A stretch of DNA of 64,000 nt from Streptomyces sp. NA02950 (GTDB lineage Bacteria > Actinomycetota > Actinomycetes > Streptomycetales > Streptomycetaceae), in contig NZ_CP054916.1 in assembly GCF_013364155.1 (NCBI RefSeq), positions 4,026,501 to 4,090,500 on the forward strand. The letters run 5' to 3'. This document shows positions 8,806 to 17,026 of this stretch, piece after piece. The notes beneath the pieces were generated by a model. The model was given only the letters and a program-made list of their open reading frames with translations. It made no database searches and was not told where the DNA came from. Position numbers and translations under genes: made by a program. The first letter of the stretch is position 1; each line of letters opens with the position of its first letter.

Positions 8806-10281
8806 TCAGGCCAGCCGCTTCTGCTCGTGTGGGGGCGGGGTGGCCGGGCGGGTCATTTCGAGGTAGCGGCCCTCGCTGGTGCGGCCGGTGTCGATGAGGA
8901 CACCACGAGCGGCAAGCGTCGGCTGGAGGCGCTTGAGCCGGTCGGAGAGGACTTTGCCCGTGGTCGGCCAGCCCTTGGGCAGGGCACGCAGTTCATCGCC
9001 GCTGTAGAGGCGACTGAGGCAGTGCAGCCACTCGGTAGACGTCATCCGCTGCTCGCCGCCCGGCTCGATGGTGTCGGCATGCCTGAGAACGGTCTGCGCG
9101 AGGAGATCGCCCTCGATCACGTCGTCGTTCAGGTCGTCCAGACTGGCCCGGTAGGCGGTGAGCGCCCCCAGGCCGGTTGCCGCATCGAGCTGCGCGCACA
9201 GGTGCGCGAAGTCTGCCATCCGCAGGTCGGTGGGGGTTTCCGCCTCAACCGCGCGGATCTTGACAGTGAGGTCAAGGAGAGAGCCGAGAACGACGGGCAG
9301 AACTTCCGCGTACTCCGTCCAGAGTTCTGCCTCGGTGCGCCGGACGCGGGGCCGCTCCAGTCGCAGCGGCAGGAGCCGTTCCGCCAGGTCGGGCCGGATG
9401 ACTCCCACATCGATCCCGGTCAGGAGCAGGGGGCGGCGGTAGCGAGCGCGGAACACGTCCCCGTCGGTGAAGAGGGCGCGCTTGACGTTCTCGGCGCCGG
9501 TGACGATGCAGCACATGGCGTCGGACAGGTCCGGCGTCATGTGGGAGAGGTTGTCCAGGGCGGTGACCCATCCGGCCGCCACCGCCGCGATCAGGTTCTC
9601 CTCGTCCTTCGGCGCGCGGCGCAGGTCACCGCTCATGCCCTCGATGATCCGCACGAGCATCCGGCCGCCGGTGGACTTCCCCGCGCCCTGCGGTCCGGTG
9701 AGGAACGGCGCGGGAACGGGCACGGACGGCCCGAGGCAACCGACCAGCCAGGCGATAGCCAGGCACTCGGTCTCTGCGTTGGCGAAGTTGCACAGGCGGA
9801 GCAGGAGGTCGATGCCCTTGCCGTCGGTGTCCTTGGCGGGCAGGGGCAGTTCCCCAGTGAGCTGGGTGCGCCGCCAGCACACCTCGCGCGGGTCGGGAGT
9901 GAGGATGTCCCAGCCGGTGGGGTGGATGCGGACGGACTTCCCGTCATCGCGGCCCAGGTCCAGCCACGTCGCCCCGTCGAATCCGGGGGCGACGCGGATG
10001 TGGACGGGCTGCACGTCCTCAGACAGCGCGAGCGCTTCGATCAGGTCCAACGCCTCCTTCAACGCGGTCCCGTTGAACACGCCGCGCCCGTCCTTGAACA
10101 GGCCGACCATGAGTTCCTGGCGGTGGCTGCCCGTGGTGCCCTGGGAGCGGATCGGACGGGCCACGGGGTGACCGTTCTTCTGCGCGTACACGGTGCCGTC
10201 GGGGGTGCGGAAGTACCGGAAGTGCGCCTGTGCGTAGTCGGTGATGATCTCGCGGGCCGGGGTCTTGTCGTCGTCGGACAT
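8806..10281 (-). CDS. AICE replication ATPase (helicase-like)
   Basis: Cytoplasmic P-loop ATPase of 491 aa. Walker A GPQGAGKSTGG is near residue 200, followed by an acidic WVTALDNLS segment suited to Walker B, and LLLTGIDVGVIRPDLAERLLPLRLER, a helicase/AAA-type sensor region. The C-terminal part looks like a winged-helix DNA-binding tail. Its start (ATG 10281) lies two bases after the stop of the Prim-Pol gene, so the two are translationally linked and probably form the primase-helicase pair that replicates the excised element. A longer in-frame extension upstream overlaps the Prim-Pol gene and is rejected. Confidence 0.85.
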   Translation of the reverse strand: MSDDDKTPAREIITDYAQAHFRYFRTPDGTVYAQKNGHPVARPIRSQGTTGSHRQELMVGLFKDGRGVFNGTALKEALDLIEALALSEDVQPVHIRVAPGFDGATWLDLGRDDGKSVRIHPTGWDILTPDPREVCWRRTQLTGELPLPAKDTDGKGIDLLLRLCNFANAETECLAIAWLVGCLGPSVPVPAPFLTGPQGAGKSTGGRMLVRIIEGMSGDLRRAPKDEENLIAAVAAGWVTALDNLSHMTPDLSDAMCCIVTGAENVKRALFTDGDVFRARYRRPLLLTGIDVGVIRPDLAERLLPLRLERPRVRRTEAELWTEYAEVLPVVLGSLLDLTVKIRAVEAETPTDLRMADFAHLCAQLDAATGLGALTAYRASLDDLNDDVIEGDLLAQTVLRHADTIEPGGEQRMTSTEWLHCLSRLYSGDELRALPKGWPTTGKVLSDRLKRLQPTLAARGVLIDTGRTSEGRYLEMTRPATPPPHEQKRLA

Positions 10282-10283
10282 GG

Positions 10284-11144
10284 CTACAGTCCCAACCTGG
10301 TCAGGGCGTTGGTCCACGCGTCGGTGCAGTGCCGGGCGGTCTCGCCCTTGGCCTGTGCGGCGGTGAAGAGCCGCGCGGTGTGCGCTTCGGTGAGGCAGCC
10401 GCACCGGCCGTGCGTGGACAGCACGGCGAGGAACGTGCGGTAGACGGTGGCGTGCACCGCACTGGTGGCCTGGGCGATGCGCTGTTCCGCCATGGCGATG
10501 CCACGGTCCAGGTACGTGGGCGTGCGGTGAGGGCACTCCCCGCCCCTGGCCCGTGTGGGCACCGTGAGGGGCTGCGGCGCGGACCGGGGTGTGGCGGGTT
10601 TCTGGACGGCCAGGGCGCGCACGGCGTCCGGCAGGTGGGCCATCGTGCCGGAGCCGAATCCGAGCCACCGGGCGTAGGCCATCGTGGACTTGATGTCCAC
10701 GCCCGGCCGGACCGCGTTCGCGGACTGCATGGCACCGAAGTAGAGCCAGTGCTCGCCGCGCGTGGTGGGCACGGTCTGCGTGGCGGGCAGGTTCGCGCGG
10801 GCCCACGCGATCGCGTCGGCGTCGTCCAGGTCCACGACCGTCAACCCCGCCCCGCCCGGGTGGTAGGCGACCGCACTCGCGCACCGCCAGGCGCGCCGCC
10901 AGACGCCAGAACCGACGACGTTTGGGTCGGTGGTCGCGGCGGACCACGCGTGGCAGGGCGCCGGGCAGGCGCAGGGGCCGGGGGTCTTCATGTTGGGTCG
11001 GCCGCCACAGGCGTTGTTCGCGCAGCGCGTGCAGTTACCGAACGGCACCTTCCCGGCTCGTAACGGCAGCACGGGCACGCCGGAGGCTGCCAGAGAGAGA
11101 GCGGTATGCAGGTGCTCTGCCCGAATGGTGGTCGGTTGGGTCAT
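10284..11144 (-). CDS. Bifunctional DNA primase/polymerase (Prim-Pol) of AICE
   Basis: Prim-Pol domain protein of 286 aa, expected to prime and extend DNA during AICE replication. The metal-binding strand LTVVDLDDADA carries the paired acidic residues D105 and D107. PTTRGEHWLYFG and GVDIKS follow, as in the Prim-Pol superfamily. An N-terminal Cys-rich stretch (C38, C41, C46, C58, C60, C64) may bind zinc. The Shine-Dalgarno GGAG is embedded in a small palindrome, CTGGAG-gt-CTCCAG (11146-11159). Directly upstream of the ATPase gene with a two-base gap. Confidence 0.88.
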   Translation of the reverse strand: MTQPTTIRAEHLHTALSLAASGVPVLPLRAGKVPFGNCTRCANNACGGRPNMKTPGPCACPAPCHAWSAATTDPNVVGSGVWRRAWRCASAVAYHPGGAGLTVVDLDDADAIAWARANLPATQTVPTTRGEHWLYFGAMQSANAVRPGVDIKSTMAYARWLGFGSGTMAHLPDAVRALAVQKPATPRSAPQPLTVPTRARGGECPHRTPTYLDRGIAMAEQRIAQATSAVHATVYRTFLAVLSTHGRCGCLTEAHTARLFTAAQAKGETARHCTDAWTNALTRLGL

Positions 11145-11183
11145 GCTGGAGGTCTCCAGTTCGTGAGTGGCGTGCTGGATTGG

Positions 11184-11219
11184 CGGCGGCCCCGGTTCTT
11201 GGCGGAGTGGGGGCCGCCG
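11184..11219 (-). terminator. Terminator after traB
   Basis: CGGCGGCCCC (11184-11193) and GGGGCCGCCG (11210-11219) form a 10-bp stem in the 95-bp gap between the traB stop and the Prim-Pol start. Confidence 0.65.
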
Positions 11220-11239
11220 TTGTCGTTCACGTGGAGTCG

Positions 11240-13084
11240 TCAGGCAGCCTGCTGACCAGGCAGGAGACGGCCGTCGGCGGTCCGATGCAGAGCCCCGCCA
11301 GCGGTGAGTGCCTTGATCTCCCGGGAGACGGTGCCCTTGTTGAGGCCGGTCGCCTCGGCGATGTCTTTGGCGGTGCGGGCACCGGACTGCACGGCTGCCA
11401 GCACCTTGTCCCGGTTGGTCGCCGCCCCAGACGGTGCGGCCGTCTCCTTGACCAGGTGCAGCGGCGTTCGCGGCGACGAATCGCCCGGGGTCTGCTTGGG
11501 GGTCCAGATGGACTTGGGCAGGGCGCGCACGCCCGCGTCGTCCAGGGTCCAGGTGCGCAGCATGCGCGGCCCGTAGCCCTTGAGGTAGCCGTGCCCCCGG
11601 TACTCGCGGCCGTCGGGGATCTGGTGCGGCGCGTAGTGCGCGCAGTCATCCAGCGCGACCTGGGCCTGAGTCGTACCGGCCACCCGCAGCGAGAACCGCG
11701 TCAGGAGGTTCGGCGCGATCAGCTTGTGCACACCCGGCGCACCACCATCGGTCAACGGGTACTGCGTCGCCCACCACAAAACGACACCGCGCGAGCGACC
11801 CAGAGAAGACAGCTCGATCAAACGCTGTAGCCGGTCCTTGTCCTTGGTGATCAGGGCCAGGATCACCTGTCCCTCGTCCACGACGACGGTGAGCTGACGG
11901 CCGTCCCACACGCTGATGCCGCGCTTCTTCATGTCGACTTTGCGGCGGGTCATCTCCGCGTGCGCCTCGTCCACCGCGTCCGTGATGTCGTCGCGTTCCA
12001 CGGCGACGCGGCACGCGGACTCCCAGATGTTGGCCTCTTCGCCCTTGCCGTCGATGAGCAGCAGGTCACCGCGCAGGTGGGCGGTGGCCATGAGCGGACG
12101 GAACGACCAGGACTTGCCGGTGCCGGAGGCGCCGGAGACCAACAGCCGCTCATCGAACGGGATCAGGACCTCATCACCGGTCTCGGTGTCCAGACCGAGG
12201 CTCATCATCATCAGGTCGGACGGGATGCGGTCCGGAGTCCACAGCGAGGAGACGCCCGCGGCTGCCGACCGGGTGGCCAGGGTCAGAACGGCCCACCCGC
12301 CGCGCGAGGCGGAGGTGATCCGTATGCGCAGCGCGGTGCGGGCACCCAGCAGCGCCCGGACCGAGTCGGCCTTGTCCGCGAGCGTCTTGACCGTCCACGT
12401 GCCATCCAGCCGGATCTCACACCGGATGCCGCCCGGCTCCATGGCGGGAGGCGTGGTGACCGTGCCCGACAGGCCACGGTCGGGGGCGTGCTCGACCCAG
12501 TACGACGGGTCGAGCCGCTCCATGAGCTGACGCTCTTCCAGCGACAGCGACTCATCCACCGGCACCCGCAGCCTGCGCCGCCCGAGCGCGAGACCAGCGA
12601 CATTCGCCCCGATCAGCACAGCCGAGGTGGCGACCGGCCAGACGGTCAGGTGCGAGGTGGACATGAGCGCGGACGCGACAGCACTCGGCATGGCGTGCAC
12701 CGAGTGCGCCTGGATCGCGCGAGCCTTGAGGGTGCTGGGGTAGTTCACCCGCGCGGCCTTGAGCTTGGCGCGGGTGTCCCGCTCGTGCCTCAAGGCTGCC
12801 TTGCTCGCGACACGTGCGGCGCGGCGACCGGCCGCGAACGGATTCTTCGACGCGGCGCGCGCGCTGAGTTGCTGCGACTTGGCGGTGGCGTGCGTGGAAC
12901 GCGCGGCGTTGTGCTCCTTCTGCGCCGCCATGAGCGCCTTGAGGTGTTCTGGGGTGCGCAGCTTGTCACGCCGGTCTGCCTCAAGGTCCCAGCGGGCCGC
13001 GAACGGCACGCACACCGGGGCGAGCGAGTCCAGTGCCGCGTTGGTGGTGTTGGTGGTGGTCGACCATGCTTGCTTCCAGTCCAC
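11240..13084 (-). CDS. traB: FtsK/SpoIIIE-type DNA translocase TraB (conjugation pump)
   Basis: Membrane-anchored hexameric ATPase (614 aa) that moves double-stranded element DNA between mycelia. A basic, helical N-terminus is followed by hydrophobic segment LTVWPVATSAVLIGANVAGLALG, then the FtsK motor with Walker A SGASGTGKSW near residue 315, Walker B LTVVVDEGQ and an RGVVLWWATQYP segment. The C-terminal winged helix (NRDKVLAAVQSG...TAKDIAEATGLNKGTVSREI) matches the part of TraB that reads the clt repeats. The GTG at 13084 is chosen because GGAGG lies eight bases upstream; the longer open frame to 13360 has no such site. Confidence 0.93.
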   Translation of the reverse strand: MDWKQAWSTTTNTTNAALDSLAPVCVPFAARWDLEADRRDKLRTPEHLKALMAAQKEHNAARSTHATAKSQQLSARAASKNPFAAGRRAARVASKAALRHERDTRAKLKAARVNYPSTLKARAIQAHSVHAMPSAVASALMSTSHLTVWPVATSAVLIGANVAGLALGRRRLRVPVDESLSLEERQLMERLDPSYWVEHAPDRGLSGTVTTPPAMEPGGIRCEIRLDGTWTVKTLADKADSVRALLGARTALRIRITSASRGGWAVLTLATRSAAAGVSSLWTPDRIPSDLMMMSLGLDTETGDEVLIPFDERLLVSGASGTGKSWSFRPLMATAHLRGDLLLIDGKGEEANIWESACRVAVERDDITDAVDEAHAEMTRRKVDMKKRGISVWDGRQLTVVVDEGQVILALITKDKDRLQRLIELSSLGRSRGVVLWWATQYPLTDGGAPGVHKLIAPNLLTRFSLRVAGTTQAQVALDDCAHYAPHQIPDGREYRGHGYLKGYGPRMLRTWTLDDAGVRALPKSIWTPKQTPGDSSPRTPLHLVKETAAPSGAATNRDKVLAAVQSGARTAKDIAEATGLNKGTVSREIKALTAGGALHRTADGRLLPGQQAA

Positions 13085-13124
13085 GAAAGGGTCCTCCAAG
13101 ACCGTGGATGAGGGCCGGTGCGCC

Positions 13125-13305
13125 GTTGCGTGGCGTGACCGGCCCGCCCGAGTTGCAGCGGTCGGTGCTGTCGGTTGCGTCGACAGCACCGGTTGAACCC
13201 CTGCAACCACATCTGATCTGCGACGTTGCAGAGTTGAGCGGTGGGGAGGGGTGGGGGCCCTACGCGCACGCGCGCGTAGAGCGGCGGAATAACTGGTTGT
13301 GCAAC
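13125..13305. promoter_or_regulatory. Leader of traB with GTTGC repeats and two palindromes (possible operator or clt)
   Basis: This is the repeat-bearing core of the 371-bp gap 13085-13455. GTTGC or its complement occurs at 13125, 13152, 13174, 13203, 13225 and 13301; three sites read GTTGCAG. Two strong inverted repeats are present: CGGTGCTGTC with its complement (13163-13191) and CTACGCGC with its complement (13260-13279). The region precedes traB and could be the repressor-bound traB promoter or the cis-acting transfer locus read by TraB. Both roles are inference. Confidence 0.5.
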
Positions 13306-13390
13306 CCCCCTCGCGGGGCCCTGAAGGGCCGTTCACGGCCCGGGGGGTCTCCACCCCCACAGAAGGGGGGCCGGACGCGCTGCGGGCCGT

Positions 13391-13431
13391 CTACGGCCTC
13401 CGCCCCTTTCCAGGGAAGGCGGGGGCCGTAG
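13391..13431 (-). terminator. Terminator downstream of the small Spd-like gene
   Basis: CTACGGCCTCCGCC and GGCGGGGGCCGTAG pair over 14 positions with one G-T pair, separated by 13 bases. Several shorter GGCC hairpins precede it between 13313 and 13390. Confidence 0.75.
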
Positions 13432-13455
13432 GCCGACGGTGCGGGCTCTGCCGAC

Positions 13456-13764
13456 TCAGTTCTTGGGGCGTGCGAGGCGGAGGGTGATCCCGCCGATGCC
13501 GACGGGTCCGGCCACGCTGCCGATGGCGACGGCCGTGTGCACGGCGAAGTCGAGCAGCGCCACGAACATCGCCACTAGACCGAACACCCCCACGACGCCC
13601 GCACCTGCGACGATGATGGGGAACAGGTAGTGACGCAGGGGGCGCCCGGTCTGGTCGGTGGTGTGCACGACGATGACAACCGGTTGCCCGGTGGCTTCGG
13701 CGCGGCGGTAGGCGTCGGCGGGTATGTGCGGGGCGATGATCCCCGGCGGGTCACGGTGGGCCAT
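13456..13764 (-). CDS. Small membrane protein, Spd-like spread protein
   Basis: Predicted inner-membrane protein of 102 aa. After a polar N-terminus, two hydrophobic stretches follow: HYLFPIIVAGAGVVGVFGLV with AMFVALLDFAV, and TAVAIGSVAGPVGIGGITL. Its position between traB and the DUF2637 gene, and its size, match the spd genes that help plasmid and AICE DNA spread through septa of recipient mycelium. No enzymatic motif is visible. Starts 17 bases after the stop of the Cys-pair protein gene upstream. Confidence 0.7.
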   Translation of the reverse strand: MAHRDPPGIIAPHIPADAYRRAEATGQPVVIVVHTTDQTGRPLRHYLFPIIVAGAGVVGVFGLVAMFVALLDFAVHTAVAIGSVAGPVGIGGITLRLARPKN

Positions 13765-13781
13765 CAGGGCTCTCCCTCAGA

Positions 13782-14123
13782 TCAGTTGGGGGCTGCGCAG
13801 GGCACGCACGCCCCGAGCGCGGCGGGGATGACGTATCCGGCATCACGTCGGCACAGGGGGCAGGTCCGCCGGGCACGGTTGGCCCTGGCGAGGGCCGCCC
13901 GGCGGGCCGGTGTCATCGGCCGGACGGCCTTCGCTCCGTCGATGCGGTAGAGATAGGCGACCAGCGGCCCCCGCGCTCGGCGCGGGCGCTGGAGTTCGGC
14001 GGCCACGTCCTGACCACCCGGACGCAGCCCCAGCGCACGGAGCTGCCGACGGGTGGCCAATCCGTCCGGGGCGAGCCGCCACCGGTACACAGGCAGCGAG
14101 CCACTGGCCGATGCGGTGGTCAT
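13782..14123 (-). CDS. AICE hypothetical protein with C-terminal Cys pairs
   Basis: Basic protein of 113 aa found in the transfer operon. The centre has LATRRQLRALGLRPGGQ and an Arg-rich stretch. The C-terminus carries CPLC and CVPC pairs about 18 residues apart, a likely zinc ribbon that could bind DNA or a partner. Its ATG shares one base with the TGA of the DUF2637 gene (TGATG), so it is translationally coupled. I recognise it only as a recurrent AICE/plasmid neighbour, not by function. Confidence 0.75.
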   Translation of the reverse strand: MTTASASGSLPVYRWRLAPDGLATRRQLRALGLRPGGQDVAAELQRPRRARGPLVAYLYRIDGAKAVRPMTPARRAALARANRARRTCPLCRRDAGYVIPAALGACVPCAAPN

Positions 14124-15133
14124 CAGCGGCCCGTGCTAGCCAGGTCAACCGGAACGCCGTTGACCGGCCCGCGCAGCTCGGCATATCGGGAAGAGACCCA
14201 CCCGACCGACCAGCCGCACAGCTCGGCTGCGGTCCGCACCGACAGGCCCTCGGCATGCGCGGCGGCCACGATGGCGCGCGCGTCGTCCTCGGGCAGCTTG
14301 TCCGAGGCGGGGCCGCCGGACAGCAGAGCAGCGCGTTCACGCGCGGCCCGCTCCTCCCGCTCCGCCTGTTCACGGCGCTCACGCTCCAGACGCTCGGCCC
14401 GCTCCCGCTCCGCGCGTTCGGCGGCTTCCCGCTCACGGCGTTCACGCTCCCGCTGAATCTGTTCACGCTCACGCTCAAGGCGTTCACGCTCCTCGTGCTC
14501 GGCACGCTCACGGGCCTGCTCGCGGTCGCGTTCCTCACGCCGCGCGGCGGCTTCCCGGTCGGCCTGTTCACGGGCCATGCGGGCTTCGTGCTCACGCTGT
14601 TCACGGGCCAGCGCCGCCGTGTGCTCGCGTTCCTCACGGGCCCGCCGCGCAGCCTCGTCACGCCGCTCGGCGGCGGCCCGCTCGCGGGCGTCCCGGTCGG
14701 TTTGCTGCTTGGCTTCCAGCGCCAGCACGGCGGCGGTGATCGCTCGCCGGTAGGCGAGTCCGGTCTCTGCCGTGACGATCAGCAGCAGCGGCGCGACCGC
14801 GTGCACGGCCACGCCCACCAGGTCCTTTTGCAGCGCGGAGTCCGCGACGTTCAGGGCCAGGGTCATGCATCCAGTCATCCACCGCAGGACGATGGGCCAC
14901 CGTCCGCCGTTGCCCCCGAGGCGGGCCAGCACCGCGTCCAGGCGGACCACGATGACCACGGCGGCATCCACGACAAGCGGCAGGATGGGCGCGGTCCAGT
15001 CCCACCGTTCGGGGGTGTGCGCGGCGGCGAGCGGGGTGACGGTGAGGATCGAGTAGAGCATCGCGCCCGCCACGATCAACCACGTGCCGACCGACAGCGC
15101 GCGCTCGGCTGAACGGATCTGAACGGCGTTCAC
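14123..15133 (-). CDS. DUF2637 / SpdB-like membrane protein with long charged coiled coil
   Basis: Predicted transfer/spread protein of 336 aa. The first about 135 residues contain four hydrophobic helices (WLIVAGAMLYSILTVTPLAA, WTAPILPLVVDAAVVIVV, VLRWMTGCMTLALNVA, VAVHAVAPLLLIVTA), as in DUF2637/SpdB proteins. Residues about 145-275 are an unbroken Arg/Glu-rich heptad-like coiled coil. The last about 55 residues form a helix-turn-helix-like end (DARAIVAAAHAEGLSVRTAA). It could link the septal membrane to DNA or TraB. Start and stop overlap both neighbours (ATGA and TGATG). Confidence 0.8.
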   Translation of the reverse strand: MNAVQIRSAERALSVGTWLIVAGAMLYSILTVTPLAAAHTPERWDWTAPILPLVVDAAVVIVVRLDAVLARLGGNGGRWPIVLRWMTGCMTLALNVADSALQKDLVGVAVHAVAPLLLIVTAETGLAYRRAITAAVLALEAKQQTDRDARERAAAERRDEAARRAREEREHTAALAREQREHEARMAREQADREAAARREERDREQARERAEHEERERLEREREQIQRERERREREAAERAERERAERLERERREQAEREERAARERAALLSGGPASDKLPEDDARAIVAAAHAEGLSVRTAAELCGWSVGWVSSRYAELRGPVNGVPVDLASTGR

Positions 15134-15426
15134 GCGCTCACCTCCGGCAGTGAACGGACCCGGATCGCAGCGATCAGCACGACCGGGGAAGCGGGGTCAT
15201 TGGGGATCTCGCTGTCCTCGGTCCACGTCCACTCAGCGCCCGCTACCGGCTCGAACCCGAGCAGGCTGAGCGCGTCCGTACGGTCCGTGAACGTCGGGAC
15301 CGAGCGCCCGAACCGATGCTCGGGCCACTGCTCGGTCGTGTTCAGCAGCGCCACGTACAGACGCCAGCGGCCCTGTCGGACGGACATCTGCGCGGTGAAC
15401 TCCCGCGCGCTCTTCTGTCCGCTCAC
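15130..15426 (-). CDS. Small AICE protein (DUF6303-like)
   Basis: Hypothetical protein of 98 aa in the transfer operon. It starts at the GTG of a GTGA overlap with the upstream gene and ends in an ATGA overlap with DUF2637. The sequence has an alternating beta-rich pattern, with conserved-looking segments REFTAQMSVRQGRWRLYVAL, DALSLLGFEPVAGAEWTWTED and SPVVLIAAIRVRSL. From memory it belongs to a small Streptomyces mobile-element family (DUF6303); assignment unverified. No catalytic motif. Confidence 0.65.
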   Translation of the reverse strand: MSGQKSAREFTAQMSVRQGRWRLYVALLNTTEQWPEHRFGRSVPTFTDRTDALSLLGFEPVAGAEWTWTEDSEIPNDPASPVVLIAAIRVRSLPEVSA

Positions 15427-15680
15427 GCCGCGCCACCCCAGTGCGCGTCCGTGGCCTGGTTCACCAGCGCGGTGAGCAGTCGGCGGCGGGCCCGGCGGAT
15501 ACGCCGGATATCCAGCTCCGTCGGCGTGCGGTCGAGGGTGATGATCTGCGCGTCCAACAGGTCGACATCCGCGAGGATCGCGGGCATCTCCTCCTCGATC
15601 GCGTCCAGCTCGGCGTTCGTCGGCTCCATGAAGTCGGCGAACGCGGTAACAGCGTCCTGAACAGTAACGATGTGTTCCAT
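15423..15680 (-). CDS. Small AICE protein (DUF6284-like), first gene of transfer operon
   Basis: Hypothetical acidic-to-basic helical protein of 85 aa. Segment NAELDAIEEEMPAILADVDLLDAQIITLDRTPTELDIRRIRRARRRLL resembles a family seen at the head of AICE and plasmid transfer operons (DUF6284, from memory). It is the first gene leftwards from the divergent repressor region and is followed by a GTGA overlap. Three hairpins lie in its leader. Function unknown. Confidence 0.7.
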   Translation of the reverse strand: MEHIVTVQDAVTAFADFMEPTNAELDAIEEEMPAILADVDLLDAQIITLDRTPTELDIRRIRRARRRLLTALVNQATDAHWGGAA

Positions 15681-15718
15681 TGGGTCGTGTGTCCTTCCAC
15701 AGGTGAACGGCCCGAACA

Positions 15719-15839
15719 GCGGCCCCGGTGTTCCAGCACCGGGGCCGCGCGCCGTTGAAGTCGGTAGATCCGGCTCCCCTCAGCGCTGCTCGTACGAGAC
15801 GAGCAGCGGAGGCAACCGGCCGCCGCACGGATGCGGCGG
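15719..15839 (-). promoter_or_regulatory. Three consecutive perfect hairpins in the transfer-operon leader
   Basis: Inverted repeats are: GCGGCCCCGGTG with complement (15719-15748, 6-base loop), GCTGCTCGT with complement (15785-15807, 5-base loop) and CCGCCGCA with complement (15820-15839, 4-base loop). They occupy the first 160 bases upstream of the DUF6284-like start, in the gap 15681-16258. They could be terminators, an attenuator or protein sites. No open frame is credible between 15681 and 16258. Confidence 0.65.
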
Positions 15840-16148
15840 AAGTCAGAGATGCGCGGGCCTGAGCCGCGCTGGACACCTTTTGCGGGAGGTGACGGCCCGT
15901 ACTGCGCGATATGGATCTGTGCCTCAGTCCCGCTCCTCCGAGGAATCGCATCCCGGTCTCTTCGCACGGCGTGGGTGCCCTTGGGCAGATCCGTTCTTTT
16001 GAGTCGGCACGTGTCCCTGACGGGAGATGACCGACTGGTCTCCGCTCACCTCGGCTGGTTTGGTCACGGCCGTCGTGTCTGTGGCGGATCACGCTGTTGA
16101 GTTTTCGGCGCAGGCGGGCACACTTGGAGGTGTTACACCACCTGCTCA

Positions 16149-16164
16149 GCTTGTTGGTACAAGC
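16149..16164. promoter_or_regulatory. GntR/KorSA-like operator, copy 1
   Basis: GCTTGT-TGGT-ACAAGC is a palindrome with 6-bp arms, about 95 bp upstream of the GntR repressor gene. Twelve of its bases (CTTGTTGGTACA) recur inverted at 16221-16232. Confidence 0.7.
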
Positions 16165-16220
16165 CGATGCAGTGATGCTGCACCGACGGACAGTGATGCG
16201 TCAAGGGGTTAGGGACTGCA

Positions 16221-16232
16221 TGTACCAACAAG
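16221..16232. promoter_or_regulatory. GntR/KorSA-like operator, copy 2
   Basis: TGTACCAACAAG is the exact inverted copy of the core of site 1. It lies 26 bp upstream of the GntR start codon, where binding would block the gene's own transcription or early translation. The pair suggests autorepression and possibly looping. Confidence 0.7.
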
Positions 16233-16258
16233 TTGCGCGAGTGCGTCATGATGGGGCC

Positions 16259-17026
16259 ATGAACAAGCAGCCGAAGTACCGGCAAGTGGCCGACGTCCTA
16301 CGCCGCGAGATCGTCAACGGCACCCATGCGCCTGGATCGCGGCTGCCCTCTGAGAACGACCTACAGCAGCGCTTCGACGCGTCGCGGAACACCATCCGCA
16401 ATGGGCTGAGTCTGTTGGTCAGTGAGGGGCTGATCTCGTCCAGTCAGGGACTCGGATACGAGGTCAAGTCGCATGAGGTGTTCGAGCTCAACGCGTCTCG
16501 CTTCGAGAACCTGACATTTCCGCAGAACGGCGACGCGTACAACACGGACGTGACGAACGCGGGGCGCCGCCCGCACCAGACGTTCCGTGTCGAGATGCTG
16601 CCTGCGTCGCAGGAGATCGCTGAGCGACTGAAGATCGAGCCGAGTACGAAGACGGTATTGCGGTTCTGTCATCGCTATGTGGACGACGTTCCATGGTCCA
16701 CACAAGCGACCTACTATCCATCGTGGCTGGTAGACGAGTCGCCGCGACTGGCTGAGCCGGGCGACATCGCTGAGGGCACGACACGCTATCTCGCTTCCCG
16801 GGGTATCGAACAGGTCGGGTACTTCGACGAGATCGCGGCTCGAATGCCCACGCCTGAGGAGGCTCGCCTACTGGAGATTGGAGCCGGTGTGCCGGTCATG
16901 CTCTGGACCCGAACGGGCTACTCGCCGGATCGCCCCATCCGATGCACGATCACGACGTTTCGGGGCGACCTGAACCGGATGAACTACGAGATCGGCGAAC
17001 TGTCCGCCCGAATCGAGAACGCGTGA
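16259..17026 (+). CDS. GntR/HutC-family repressor, KorSA-like master regulator of the AICE
   Basis: Transcriptional repressor of 255 aa. The N-terminal winged helix (YRQVADVLRREIVNGTHAPGSRLPSENDLQQRF...SRNTIRNGL) is a typical GntR domain. The C-terminal part from about residue 85 resembles a UTRA ligand domain. As in pSAM2-type elements it is divergent from the transfer operon and would keep transfer and replication silent. Two inverted copies of a 12-base operator lie upstream. ATG 16259-16261 begins the conserved domain; an in-frame upstream extension to 16097 overlaps the operators and is rejected. Its stop overlaps the next gene (GTGA). Confidence 0.9.
   Translation: MNKQPKYRQVADVLRREIVNGTHAPGSRLPSENDLQQRFDASRNTIRNGLSLLVSEGLISSSQGLGYEVKSHEVFELNASRFENLTFPQNGDAYNTDVTNAGRRPHQTFRVEMLPASQEIAERLKIEPSTKTVLRFCHRYVDDVPWSTQATYYPSWLVDESPRLAEPGDIAEGTTRYLASRGIEQVGYFDEIAARMPTPEEARLLEIGAGVPVMLWTRTGYSPDRPIRCTITTFRGDLNRMNYEIGELSARIENA

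Noticed and set aside
10282..10947. N-terminal extension of the replication ATPase
   Set aside because: It overlaps the Prim-Pol coding region in another frame; the ATG at 10281 directly follows the Prim-Pol stop.
13085..13360. N-terminal extension of TraB
   Set aside because: The GTG at 13084 has a strong GGAGG; the extension would run through palindromes and repeats and reads as low-complexity sequence.
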